In this document: one piece after another, positions 34,300 to 46,226 of the stretch
Position numbering within the stretch: the first letter of the stretch is position 1
How the letters are laid out: each line of letters begins with the position of its first letter
Assembly: GCA_022432975.1 (NCBI GenBank)
Contig: CM039512.1
Location: 40,727,086-40,791,085, forward strand
From: Begonia masoniana
Lineage: Eukaryota > Streptophyta > Magnoliopsida > Cucurbitales > Begoniaceae
DNA length: 64,000 bases
Reading direction: 5' to 3'
Program-made: the position numbers and the translations under genes
The notes under the pieces: generated by a model
Told to the model about the DNA's origin: nothing
Databases searched by the model: none
What the model saw: only the letters and a program-made list of their open reading frames with translations

Positions 34300-37200
34300 A
34301 TGGTTAGAGGTCAGCAGAGAGAGACCAATGAGGATAGCAATGCTATTGCTTAATTGACTGAGTTAGTCATGCGCCAGTCTCACCAGATAGAACGACTGAT
34401 GACAGCTAGAGAAGAACAAGGCAACTCCAGTACTAACGCAACTCATGATCATGGGAGTGAGCGTTTCCATCGGCTTCGACCCCCGGTGTTTAATGGGTAT
34501 GTTTCGGATCCTATTCATGCTGAGGAATGGATTCGAAAGATTGAAGACATGTTTAAGTATGCAAAGGTTGATGAAGGGGATAAGGTCACCTATGCTGTCT
34601 TTCACTTGGAGTTAAGTGCAAGGCATTGGTGGGACTCGATCCAGAACACCGCTAATGCCGAAGCTATGACCTAGGAGATGTTCAAGACTGCCTTCTTTGA
34701 CAAGTAATTCAATCGGACTGTGCGGGCCAATAAGAAGAGGGAGTTTATGAACCTAAAGCAGACGGGCTCCGCGACAGATTACATCTGCAGATTTGAGACC
34801 TTGTCTCGATTTGCATCCCGGTTTGTGGATGACGAGGAGAATAAAATTTACCAGTTTGTTCAAGGACTGAAGCCGAGTCTGTACATGAAAGTGAAAACCG
34901 CTGGTATCCACAACGTGCCATTTACTGAGGTCACGGCTAAAGCCTTGGAGATGGAAGAGGCTGAAATGATAGTTTATGAGCAGCGAGACCAGTCAAAGAA
35001 GCCTATCAAGGATGTTCAACAGCCACCACGTCAAAACAAGGGCTGGCAGCCACAGCAGAATAGGGTACCACAGCAGCAGAGGGGTGTGAAGAGGCCTTAC
35101 AACCAGAATGATGACCAAGGAAAGGGAAAGAGACCTCTGGCACCTCTATGCCCTACATGTCAGAAGAACCACCCTGGTGAGTGCAGGTTGTTGTCGGGCC
35201 GCTGTTTCAGGTGTGATAAGACCGGACACATGGTCAAAGATTGTCCCATGCCGCCAGACCCGAACCGTGCAAGTGTTGCACCTAGAGTGTACGCGTTGAT
35301 GGAAGATGAGGAAGCTGTTCAGCATACAGTCATATCAGGTACCATCATGATCTGTGGTTTTGCTGCTTATACACTTATAGATACAGGGGCCACACACTCG
35401 TTTATATCAACCTTGTTTGTATACAATCATAACATAGGATCTTTACCAGCTGAAAGGTCATATAGTGTTATGTTACCATCAGGGAAGTCCCTACATTCAG
35501 AACAGATTGTTAAGGGTGACGTTGTATCCCTAGGGGATAGAAATCTCTATGCGGAACTAATTGTTATTGACATAAAAGGGTATGAAGTGATATTAGGGAT
35601 GGATTGGTTATTTAGACATCATGCCACAATAAGTTGTAGATCTGGAATAGTTGATTTTAGACCCCCAAATGGTAATCATTATTCCTTCCAAGCTATTCCT
35701 AAAATAAGTAAGATACCAATTATATCCTCACTAGAAATTTACCGAATGCTGAGAAGTGGTTGTGAGAGCTACCTGGCTAGTGTAATAGATGATCGGGTGA
35801 AGATTAAAATTGAGCTACAAGATATTCCTATAGTCCGAGAGTTTCCCGAGGCATTCTTAGATGATTTACCGGGTATACCACCTGATAGAGAAATAGAATT
35901 TGTAATTGCTACATACCCTGAGGCATCACTTGTATCTAAGAATCCTTACCGTATGGCACCTGTTGAGTTGAAAGAATTGAAGGTCCAACTGCAGGAATTG
36001 GTTGACAAGGGATTCATACGCCCCAGCAGTTCTCCTTGGGGTGCACCAGTCTTATTTGTAAGGAAGAAGGATGGTTCTCTTAGGATGTGCATAGACTACA
36101 GGGAACTAAATAAGTTGACAATCAAGAACAGGTACCCCTTACCTAGGATTGATGATTTGTTTGACAAATTGCAAGGAGCTAAGGTGTTTTCAAAGATAGA
36201 TTTACGTGCGGGCTATTACCAACTGAAGGTTAAAGAAGAAGATGTACCAAAGACAGCCTTCAGAACCCGCTATGGACATTATGAATTCTTGGTCATGTCG
36301 TTTGGATTGACAAATGCCCCCGCAGCCTTCATGGACTTAATGAACCGTGTGTTTCGTGAGTATTTGGATAAGTTTGTAATTGTATTCATAGATTATATCT
36401 TGATATACTCCCGAACTGTGGCTGACCACGAAGAACATTTGAAAGTAGTTTTGACTACATTGAAGAAGCATCAACTTTATGCCAAGCTGTCTAAGTGTTA
36501 GTTTTGGTTGGATAAAGTTAATTTCCTTGGCCATGTAGTTTCTGCTAATGGCATATCCGTAGACCCGACCAAGATCCAGGCAGTAAAGGATTGGCCTCAA
36601 CCTAAGAATGCCAGCGAAGTCCGCAGCTTCCTTGGATTGGCAGGCTATTACAGAAAGTTCATCAAGGGATTTTCTATGATAGCTAAACCCCTGACGAGTT
36701 TGACAAAGAAGGACATTAAGTATTCTTGGACTGAAGCCTGTGAAGATAGCTTTCGGACGTTCAAACTGAAGTTAACAACAGCCCCTGTATTGACCCTCCC
36801 AACCGAAGAAGGAAAATTTAGTGTTTACTGTGATGCGTCTAAAGTTGGTTTAGGTTGTGTCCTGATGCAAGAGGGTAAAGTTATAGCGTATGCTTCTAGG
36901 CAGCTAAAGAATCACGAGCAGAATTACCCCACCCATGATCTAGAACTAGCTGCTGTTGTTTTTGCCCTGAAGATCTGGAGACACTATTTATATGGACAGC
37001 AGTGTGAGGTGTTTTCTGACCATAAAAGTCTAAAGTACCTCTTCACACAGAAGGAGTTGAACATGAGACAGAGACGTTGGTTGGAATTTGTCAAGGACTA
37101 CGATTTTGAGATCAAGTATCACCCGGGGAAGGCTAACTCTGTAGCTGATGCATTGAGTAGGATGTCAACAACAATGCAGCCCGCGGTTTCAACCATGTCT

Positions 37201-38715
37201 ATACCTTTGAGAACGGAAGTTCAGAAGTTTGGCTTGGAGATAGTTCCAGAGTTATCAATCTTGCTCGCTGAGTTAACTATTCAACCAACAATTTTGGAAA
37301 AGATCAAGGATGCACAACAGAGGGATTCAGTGGAAAATATCAGCATGATGGATAAGTTGAAAGACACCATCTCCGAGTTCAGTCTCTCCAAGAATGGAAT
37401 CCTGAGGTTTAGAAATCGGTGGTGCATTCCTAATGATGTGGAATTGCGCAAGTTGATCTTGGCTGAGGCGCACTCCTCTTCTTCTGTACATCCTGGCTGC
37501 ACCAAGATGTACCGAGACCTGAAGTTACAATACTGGTGGCCTAACCTAAAAAGGGATGTTGCTAAGTATGTAGAGTCCTGTTTAGTATGTCAACAAGTCA
37601 AAGCCGAGCACCAACGTCCAGGAGGTACTCTTCAACCTTTGCCTATCCCCGAATGGAAGTGGGAACACATAGCTATGGATTTCGTAGTAGGACTACCTAA
37701 GACGACAAAAGGACATGATTGTATTTGGGTTGTGGTGGATAGGATGACAAAATCAGCCAATTTCTTACCTGTAAGGACCACCTATACGATGGACCAATTT
37801 GCTGATCTCTATGTTCAGGAAATTATTAGGTTGCATGGAATCCTGGTATCCATTGTTTCTGACCGTGACCCCAGGTTTACCTCTCGATTCTGGAAAAGTT
37901 TGCAAGGTACATTAGGTACAAAGTTATCTTTCAGCACGGCTTTTCACCCACAGACCGATGGCCAATCAGAAAGGACTATTCAAATACTCGAAGATATGTT
38001 GAGAGCATGTGTACTTGACTTTCAGACGACTTGGAGCAGACATTTACATCTGGTTGAGTTCTCCTACAATAACAGTTATCAGTCCACCATTGGTATGACA
38101 CCATATGAAGCACTGTACGGTAGGAAATGTAGGTCACCTCTTTATTGGGATGAGATTGGTGAAGCAAAACTTCTTGGACCCGATATTCTGCAGCAAATGT
38201 CAGATAAGATTGCCATTATTCGGAAAAGAATGATGACTGCACAAAGCCGGCAGAAGTGTTATGCAGATCAAAGGAGAAGGGAACTCGAGTTTGCAGTAGG
38301 AGATGAGGTATTCTTAAAGGTGTCACCATTTAAAGGAGTCTTAAGATTTGGTAAGAAAGGAAAACTTAATCCGAGATTTATTGGACCCTTCCCTGTCTTG
38401 GCAAAAGTCGGGAGTACAGCTTACAGACTGCAACTGCCTCCATCATTGAATAAGGTTCATAATGTCTTCCATGTGTCAATGTTAAGGAAGTGCATGCGTG
38501 ATCCGATGCAGGTCATCCAGCCATCAGATATTGGTTTAGAGCCGACACTGGAGTATGAGGAGAAACCAATACAGATATTGGAATATGCAGTCAAGACTCT
38601 GAGAAACAAAGAGATTCCATTAGTGAAAGTTTTATGGACGAATCACGGCATTGAAGAAGCCACATGGGAAAGACGGCAGGAGATGTTGGACAAATATCCA
38701 GAGTTATTTGCTTGA
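34300..38715 (+). pseudogene. T7: gag-pol polyprotein with four in-frame stops
   Basis: One frame of 1,472 codons begins at the ATG 10 nt after the candidate mini-intron and has no frameshift. Stops are at 34351 (TAA), 34672 (TAG for W), 34705 (TAA for Y) and 36499 (TAG). Domains by approximate codon: capsid 50-230; zinc region 284-317 with C-x2-C-x3-H-x3-C and [14 protein letters not shown]; protease DTGATHSF near 360; RT 570-710; RNase H with VYCDAS near 842; integrase zinc domain 1058-1097 with H, H, C, C; integrase core D near 1126, D near 1187 and E near 1224; C-terminal chromodomain-like segment 1421-1471 (IPLVKVLW...EEATWE). In RT the FIDD box reads FIDY, so the second catalytic aspartate is lost. 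The family reverse-transcribes its RNA in particles, and the chromodomain is thought to guide insertion into heterochromatin. This copy is inactive. Confidence 0.95.
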
Positions 38716-38743
38716 CCAATTTTCAAGGACGAAAATTTTGTTT

Positions 38744-38756
38744 AAGGAGGGGTGGA
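38744..38756 (+). promoter_or_regulatory. T7 polypurine tract
   Basis: AAGGAGGGGTGGA directly before the 3' LTR. It would prime plus-strand synthesis. Confidence 0.85.
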
Positions 38757-39463
38757 TGTAACACCCGACAACTTTGGTCAGGTGATTTTCTCAATAGAAT
38801 TAACTGTCACCTGTTTATTTATTTTTAACCTTTTGATTTAATGTCTTAATACCAAGTTTTTATGTATTTTGTCTTAAACTTGTGCGGTGGCGGATTGGTA
38901 ATAAAGTGGGATTTTGGCTTATATAAATAGAATAAGGAAATCCTTAAACCTCTCAAAAAACCTCACTGTAGCCGTCACACTTTTCTCTTCGATTTCTCCA
39001 CTCTCTAGAGCTCTCTCTCAGCCGGCGACTTCTCCACCAGCGAGCGATTTCTCCTGTATCCACTCCGATAACCCACATTCGAGGTAAGGTTCTGACAATG
39101 TAGTTTTCGGAAAAGTTATTTAGAGCTCTGCTTTTAGCTAGAAACCCGCAGTCTGGATTTTGTTATGACAGAGTAAAATAGGAACATTGTTAAGCTGAGT
39201 TTGGTAATAGCATTGCCGATTTGAATCTGAACTTTTGACAACCGACTGTAAATAACTGCTAGGTTGAATCCGAATGTCTGGAATCTTGGAGCTTAACCCA
39301 CGCACCCAAGGTGCTTGACGGAAAAGACTAAGAAATACAGAGTTTAGGATGACATTTAGTTAGGACCTTATTAGTTTTTGAGTTTAAGTTATTTAACTAC
39401 GAATATGAAATGTCATAAGCAAGGAAAGCTCAAGTGAAGGTGCTGCTCAGCTAAGGAATCCAG

Positions 39464-40097
39464 GTAAGTGAATGTATTAAGATTTCCGGCCACTAGGGCC
39501 CTACACCGCAAGGGTATTAGGAAATCATTGAGATGTCTGTCTGTTGACTATGACTAGTTATTGCCATGATATGAAGAATTTGTGTAAGAAGATGTTAAGT
39601 TACAGGATGTTTTGCTTGTCCTTATGGTATGACTTCTCTCTGTGAACTTCATGTTTATGCATTGAGTCCACGTTTATGACTGAGTTAAGAACATGAAAAG
39701 TAAATGTAATCATGATTAAGTGCAGGACGGGGAAAAGAGACTATGACAAGTATAGCTCGCGGATTCTCCCCCTGGTGGAGGCTGAGTTGATGATATGTAT
39801 GGCTCGCGAATTCTCCCACTGGTGGAGGCCGAGTTGATGATGTGTATGGCTCGCGAATTCTCCCACTGGTGGAGGCCGAGTTAGTCGTTACTATGATTGC
39901 CGCGATAGGCAAATGACTATGTACCCCTGTCTTTCTCCCTTGTCTCCTGCCTTAATACATGCTATGTAAATAATGAAAATGAGCATGAATGAAGAAAGAT
40001 TTACGGACTTATGTTTATTAATTTGCACACTCATGTATGTCTGCCAGCATGCATTCCTTACTAAGCATTAGGCTTATAGTTAAACCTTATGGTGTAG
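39464..40097 (+). other. T7 3' LTR: candidate intron-like segment
   Basis: It runs from CCAG|GTAAGT to TATGGTGTAG|GTG, with TTACTAAGCATTAGGC ending about 30 nt upstream of the acceptor. CCTACACCGCAAGG (39500-39513) and CCTTATGGTGTAGG (40085-40098) can pair at 12 of 14 positions. The 47-bp repeats lie inside and the 25-bp repeats outside. Confidence 0.42.
39772..39882 (+). repeat. T7 3' LTR 47-bp repeat, 2.4 copies
   Basis: Starts at 39772, 39819 and 39866. The first copy has GGCTGAG and GATATG variants. This is the likely seed state for the 43-copy array of the 5' LTR. Confidence 0.92.
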
Positions 40098-40612
40098 GTG
40101 AAGAAGGTTCAGGTGAGGATGCTATGTTCAAAGAGAATGTTTAAAGCTGGTTGCTGGAGGATGCTCAGAATGACAGTGCAGGACTGGAGAGGCGATTTAT
40201 GACCCTTGGTTATGCTCATAGTATGTCGGTGGTTTATATGATAAAGAAGGTCTAAGTGGATTAAGATTTCTTATAACAATGGAGTCTGAATTAGCTGATT
40301 TAAAATTCAGAATCTGTTAGGCATTTTAAGGACTAAATAATGGTCTGTTTTACTTAAGTCTTCCGTTATCTATACTCTGAATGAATTGTAGTTTATCAGT
40401 AAGGTTTATGGTCAAGTTGAGCTATATAAATGTTGGAATGAGTTCTGTCGTAGAAGTTTCTATCGATGGAAACTAAGTTAGCGTTTTCTACCGGTAGATG
40501 TGGTTTAGCTATCGGTAGAAGTCGAGATAAATTTTCCCTTTCGGAAGATGAAATCTGTGGTGTTAATGAGGCACGTGAGAGGCTCGTGTCGAGCGGGCAT
40601 AAATAAAGTGTC

Positions 40613-40860
40613 ATGTCATCGGCAGAAGTAGAGTATTTTGTCATCGGCAGTTGTAGGTATTTTTGTCATCGGCAGTGTAGAGTATTACGTCATCGGCAGA
40701 AGTAGAGTGTTATGTCATCGGCAGAAGTAGAGTATTACGTCATCGGTAGAAGTAGAGTATTACGTCATCGGCAGAAGTAGAGTGTTATGCCATCGGCAGA
40801 AGTAGAGTATTTTGTCATCGACAGATGTAGGTATTTATGTCATCGGCAGATGTAGTGCAT
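40613..40860 (+). repeat. T7 3' LTR 25-bp repeat, about 10 copies
   Basis: Same monomer types as in the 5' LTR array (ATTTTGT, ATTACGT, GTTATGC and TTGTAGG forms), flanked by older degenerate GGCAGATG/GGTAGATG copies on both sides. Confidence 0.9.
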
Positions 40861-41301
40861 TTTTTCCACCGGAAGATGTAAGAGATATTTTGTCGTTAAA
40901 GCTACCGGAAGATGTCTTCTTGATCGTTGTTCATTAATGGACACGTGATCTGCACATGTTCACCGGTAGATGTATTAGGAAGTTTGTCGTTAGTGCCCGG
41001 ATGGGGTGTTTTCTATCGGTAGATGAAGCCTGTTTTTCATCGGCAGATGTTGTGTCTGTGACTATCGGCAAATGCCGCTTAAAAGAGGTGTAGAAAAGAT
41101 GTGTTGCGTGGCTGGCACGTGACCATCGGTCGATGTGAGCCTAGGACTCCATCGGCAGATGCATTAAGATGTGTTTCCAAATAAAAATAATAATATAAAA
41201 GTAAACGCACCGTTAATGAATAAGATGCATGAAGCATGAACCGAATGATTAGGAGATTAAGAATGGTGATCACGTGACGGCTCCTGGCCGGGGTCGTTAT
41301 A

Positions 41302-41795
41302 GATTACATCGGGGTGTCCGTATCGATAGATATCGATGAAGGAAATAAGGAGATTTGCTCGGGGTTGGAAGTTAGTGAATTTTGAGACATTAGAGAGTTA
41401 AGGACATGTACAAGGTGATACTCGAGATTTCAAAATTGGCTGATCTCAGGAGATAAGTATCGTCTAAGAAGACTAATCAGTAAAGGACGATTATAGATTC
41501 ACGAAAAGATTACGACCGACATACTATAAGGGGGAGACTTAGAGAAGTTAAGAATGATCGACGAGTAGTAGACACGTCAGACATTTGGTGTTGCTTGATT
41601 AGAGATTGTGAAGCTAAAATATGAGAGTTTGAAAGAGCTTGAAAACCTAAACGCATTAACTAATGAGAAAAAGTTTAGCACTTAAAATTGGAAGACGTGT
41701 TTAGGGGTTAAAGCGACTAGTATGACCATAGAAAGGATGGCGATTCGACTAGAGTGAGTCTATAGTTAGTACAGTTTAAGTTAAGAACCACAAAC
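41302..41795 (+). mobile_element. T5: non-coding interior, piece 3
   Basis: It begins with the right GATTA of T7. It is AT-rich with no domain seen. Its continuity with 27911-27970 follows from the T7 duplication. Confidence 0.6.
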
Positions 41796-42138
41796 TGTAA
41801 CGCCCCCGAACCCACCCTGGCTTGGTGCGCTACTTGGCTCACTCTAACCCCGAAGAAAATGACGTTTAAAAATAATTTTTTTATAAACCCCAAAACATAA
41901 AAATTATTGACACAACGAAATTTAAAGCTAAGTCTCCCAAAGCTCTCTTATGTCATACTTAACTTCCTAGACTCACTAATTACTCTTAATCCTAACCGTT
42001 AAGCACCACGGCGTCCTCTCCAAAAATTTTGACAAAGAAACGCCTGAAAATGGCGCCTCCAAAATGCTAGGTACCTGCAAACGAATCAATCCTCAACCAG
42101 ATCCAGAATGTACTTACTAAACTATCCACTCATAAGAC
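41796..42138 (-). mobile_element. T8: truncated LTR fragment, minus strand
   Basis: The plus strand reads TGTAACGCCCCCGAACCC, the complement of the T9/T3 LTR end. It continues through the shared block (GGCGCCTCCAAAATGCTA) and stops matching near 42138. No partner end or duplication was found, so it is a truncated insertion or deletion remnant. Confidence 0.75.
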
Positions 42139-42498
42139 TTACCTTTAAGGTGGAAGTATGAGCATCAGTGTTCGAGGAACTAAGAATGTTAATCTGAATG
42201 ATGTGGTGTTTCTAAATTTTTGGAAAATAAAAGGGTAAGATTTTAGAATTCGAGTAGATTTGGACTAAGGATGTAAACTTATCTACAACAAGTTTGCAAA
42301 CAAGAAGATCGTTGGATAAATCGTTGTAAGGGAACAAAGTAGAATATTCAGAACCTGATTAGGAGGAATGAAAGAAGATAGACTAGTAGTAAACTTCGAA
42401 GAAATCCTTGTGTGATATTAGGAATAAGTGAAATAGATCGTTAAATTTAATGAAGAGCTAAGATAGGAAGTTAGATCATTGTTTAATGTCGTGCGATT
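42139..42498 (+). mobile_element. Unassigned AT-rich interior sequence
   Basis: No gene or clear repeat is visible. It probably belongs to the T5 interior, which resumes here before its 3' LTR. Confidence 0.4.
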
Positions 42499-43736
42499 TG
42501 TGAAATTTGCGGATAGGTGTATGTTTTTAGATAGTGAAAGAATTAGTTGGATTAGATGTTATTTTTTATGAGAATTGGAATTTATTGTTCGAGTACTTAG
42601 AAGTTGGATTTATTTTTAAAGACTTAAGCCAAGAATTTTCCTCCTACGTATGTAGCGTAGCTCAATTAAGGAAATTTCGAGGATTTGGAGTGATTATGGA
42701 TGTTATTTTGAGGATTTGGAAATAGAAAATTTAGGACTTGAATAAATTTGTTCCAGGGGATGGAGAGATAAAACTATGTCAGGCAATTTTGAAAGTTGAG
42801 GTAATACTGGATTGATTAAAGCCAAAGAAATTATGAATCATTGAATGTAAAATTAGTACAGTTCAGAATGATTGAAATTAGAGGCTATAGATATTTAAAT
42901 TGAATAGAGATTGTGAAATTTGCGGATAGGTGTATGTTTTTAGATAGTGAAAGAATTAGTTGGATTAGATGTTATTTTTTATGAGAATTGGAATTTATTG
43001 TTCGAGTACTTAGAAGTTGGATTTATTTTTAAAGACTTAAGCCAAGAATTTCCTCCTACGTATGTAGCGTAGCTCAATTAAGGAAATTTCGAGGATTTGG
43101 AGTGATTATGGATGTTATTTTGAGGATTTGGAAATAGAAAATTTAGGACTTGAATAAATTTGTTCCAGGGGATGGAGAGATAAAACTATGTCAGGCAATT
43201 TTGAAAGTTGAGGTAATACTGGATTGATTAAAGCCAAAGAAAATAGAATCATTGAATGTAAATAGTACGCTCAGAATGATTGAAATTAGAGGCATAGAAT
43301 TTACATTGAATAGAGATTTGTGAAATTTGCGGATAGGTGTATGTTTTTAGATAGTGAAAGAATTAGTTGGATTAGATGTTATTTTTTATGAGAATTGGAA
43401 TTTATTGTTCGAGTACTTAGAAGTTGGATTTATTTTTAAAGACTTAAGCCAAGAATTTTCCTCCTACGTATGTAGCGTAGCTCAATTAAGGAAATTTCGA
43501 GGATTTGGAGTGATTATGGATGTTATTTTGAGGATTTGGAAATAGAAAATTTAGGACTTGAATAAATTTGTTCCAGGGGATGGAGAGATAAAACTATGTC
43601 AGGCAATTTTGAAAGTTGAGGTAATACTGGATTGATTAAAGCCAAAGAAATTATGAATCATTGAATGTAAAATTAGTACAGTTCAGAATGATTGAAATTA
43701 GAGGCTATAGATATTTAAATTGAATAGAGATTTGTG
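42499..43736 (+). repeat. Tandem triplication of a 407-413 bp segment
   Basis: The copies start near 42501 (TGAAATTTGCGGATAGG), 42914 and 43321. Copies 1 and 3 appear identical over nearly their whole length. Copy 2 differs by about ten small changes, mostly one-base losses. Each copy holds the same 63-codon frame without resemblance to a known protein. It lies in the T5 interior. Confidence 0.9.
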
Positions 43737-44189
43737 AAAAAAAAAATTGGTGTTAGAGTACGTAGTTTAAAATGAATTAATATGGAGACATAAGAAGTAG
43801 ATAGTACTTGATAAATTATCAAGGCCATGGTTAGTCGAATTGAGTGCAGTGAACGTGATTATGAGACTAGAATTAGAGTACATGATTTTAGGTATTATTG
43901 TTTAGGAAACAATGAAATTAAAAATCTTAATGGGTGAACCACTAAAGTTTTAGAATATAGATAATCAAGAGGAAACCAATAAGTAATTGGATGGAACAGA
44001 TTCGAGGATATGTAGGTTGACCGTAGGTTAAAGGTTTAAGTCAAGCACAACGAAGTTAAGAAAGTGAAGACCTAAGATTTACTTGTCCCAAAAAAAATCT
44101 AGATATGAGACAAATGATTTTGTTGAGTGGATATCAGGAGCTAATCGCTAAGCAAATTTTAGGACAAAATTTATTTAAGGAGGATCGAA
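43737..44189 (+). mobile_element. T5: interior end and polypurine tract
   Basis: No domain is visible. It ends with the usual post-pol tail (TTTTAGGACAAAATTTAT) and the polypurine tract AAGGAGGATCGAA (about 44177-44189) before the 3' LTR. Confidence 0.7.
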
Positions 44190-45052
44190 TGTAATGCACG
44201 AAAATTTTAGTAAATTAAAGCAAAAACAATTGAAGGGCCTAATTTAAAGACATGGAAGATTGAATATTAAGAGGGAGATTTAAATGATTAGAATTAGAGT
44301 TTAATGGATTGAATTATGTGAAGGAAGGAAAATAGATTTAAATTTTATATTAAATTCCAAGCTTATCGAGGAAGCTTTTCCTTCCTCCCTCCCCAAACAC
44401 TTCCCTTCTCTTTTACACGGCTACCCTTTAGCAGACCACTCTCATCCCTCCTTTTTCACTCCAAAATCTTATCTCTCTATATCTTTTTCAGTTTTCTCCT
44501 TTTGCACTAGAACTCTTCTTCTTTTTCTCTCCTGCGGTCACCTTTCCCCTCTCCTTTGTGTTTCGATTTTAAAAGGAGAAAAGTCACGCCATTCTCCTCC
44601 TCTATAGCTTCCACGGTAAGGATTTGTACCTTTGAAAGATTTTTGTTGGTTTAAGGATTGGAGTTAGTTTTTGTGATGGATATTGAACTTTGGTTAGAAA
44701 AAGATGGAGTTTTATTTTAGTTAATATTGATGCACAAAAATTTGGTTTCCCTCTCTGTTCCTTGGATTTTATTCTAATTTGATTTGGAAGAGAACTTGGG
44801 TTGATAGGCGAAGTGGGAATTTGTTAAATTGTGAAAAAAAAGAGAGGAGAAAACTGGAATTTTGGACAGATTCAGTATTTCGATCTTTAGTCTATCCTAA
44901 TGACCTTCATTTGATGAACTATTTTGGTGTGTCAAATTAGGCTTGTTAGGTGAACTTTTTTCGTGGGAATTATTGAATTTGGATAAGTATAGATCAAATT
45001 ATGATTATTCAAAGTTAGATCAAAATCTATAAAGAAAATTTAGGCATATTTC
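44190..45052 (+). mobile_element. T5: 3' LTR, piece 1
   Basis: It starts TGTAATGCACGAAAATTTT and matches the T5 5' LTR up to CCTTTGAAAGATTT, including the empty FB1 site (CTCATCCCTCC near 44445). It is cut at 45053 by T9. It then continues at 52556-52699 and 56032-56063 and probably beyond the window. Confidence 0.83.
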
Positions 45053-46226
45053 TGTAACACCCGGAAAATTTCTATTTTGTGCGTAGCCCTAGCTAGGTCA
45101 AGTATGAGAGATTGATTCATTGAAGGCTAAAGATATGCATGGAAGAGTGAAAGAGGCTGAAGTGTTAAATTAAAATGGTTGAAAAGTCAAAATAAGTAAG
45201 CCAATATAATTGCAAATAATTATGTGAAATAAAAACTTGGAAAGAAATGGATAAAGATGGCCATCACATTGGAAGGAAAGTAGGGAAAAGAATTGAAAAA
45301 GTTTAAACCAAAAAGGTGTGTTGAAAAGTCAAAAGCATACGTTTGAATTTTCAAAGTAAGTAAAAACCAATAGGAATTAAGTAAATAATAAATGAAATAC
45401 TTGAATGGAAAAGAAAAGTGGGAAGTAATGATGTTTCACGTTGGAGACTTGAAGATGAAAAGTGAGGTTGAATGGTAATTTAAATGTAATTTTAAAGGAT
45501 TAAAATAAAAGAGAAAAAGTATTAGTTAAAAAGGTCAAATTTGTAAAGTTAGTCATCTTCTTCCCCTAGCTTTTCACGATTTCTTGCAGCGCCATTGAAG
45601 CCCTCCAAATCTCCATTTCAGCAAGAGTTTTCAAGGGATTTTGAGGTAAGTTTAGTGGGGTTTTTAGTTTTATACATTTAGGGGTTGTTTTTAGTGGTTT
45701 TTGGGTAGTTTTGGTGAAGATTGCATAGGGTTTGAAAACCCTAAATGGTGAAGTTTGAAAATTGAGTTTAAGGGTTGGTTTTCTTTCCAAATTTGATGAT
45801 TTAATTGTTGGATGGATTAGTTTAGGTGGTTAGAGTGGTTAGATTGAAGATTGGAGAAGTGTTACACAAAAACGGTTTAAGAACACTTAGATGACCGATT
45901 CTGTTGGCTGCAATTTCGGGTTGGCCAAAGTGTTTATTTGGTTAATTTAAGTGTTTCAATGGATAGTAGACGTGTAGAGATTTCCGAGTTGGGGTGGCAC
46001 GTCAAAATCCGTTGAAAAATTAGAAAGTTATGACCGTTTGAAGTTTGACGGTCAATTTTTGGTAAAAATCGGGTTTGAGTGTTTAGGTTGAAAGATTTGT
46101 GTTAGTTGATTTAGTTGAATTCTTTAGAATCTTTTGGAGTGTTACTAAGTTGAGTTTTCATTATTTTAGGTGATCGAACGTGTGATTTGGTTGGACGAAG
46201 TGGACGAGAAAGTATCGAGCAACCAG

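Larger units (their letters stand above)
27971..41301 (+). mobile_element. T7: near-complete Tekay-like chromovirus (13,331 bp)
   Basis: The insertion is confirmed by GATTA at 27966-27970 and 41302-41306. LTRs are 27971-34138 and 38757-41301, with primer site, single-frame gag-pol and polypurine tract between. The 5' LTR is 2.4 times longer because of two expanded minisatellites. Outside the arrays the LTRs differ by roughly ten substitutions in the first 490 bases by eye, so the insertion is moderately recent. It has the clearest pol in the window, but four stops and one RT active-site change make it inactive. Confidence 0.95.
38757..41301 (+). mobile_element. T7: 3' LTR (2545 bp)
   Basis: It starts TGTAACACCCGACAACTTTG and ends GGGTCGTTATA (one change from TTACA), followed by GATTA. 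The TATA box TATATAAATAG is at 38920-38930. It is the less altered form of the LTR: three copies of the 47-bp unit (39772-39882), about ten of the 25-bp unit (40613-40860), and all flanks missing from the 5' LTR. Confidence 0.95.

Noticed and set aside
42534..43545. Identical 63-codon frames in the triplicated segment as a small gene
   Set aside because: They come from the duplicated AT-rich DNA, the middle copy is frameshifted, and there is no domain or homologue that I recognise.
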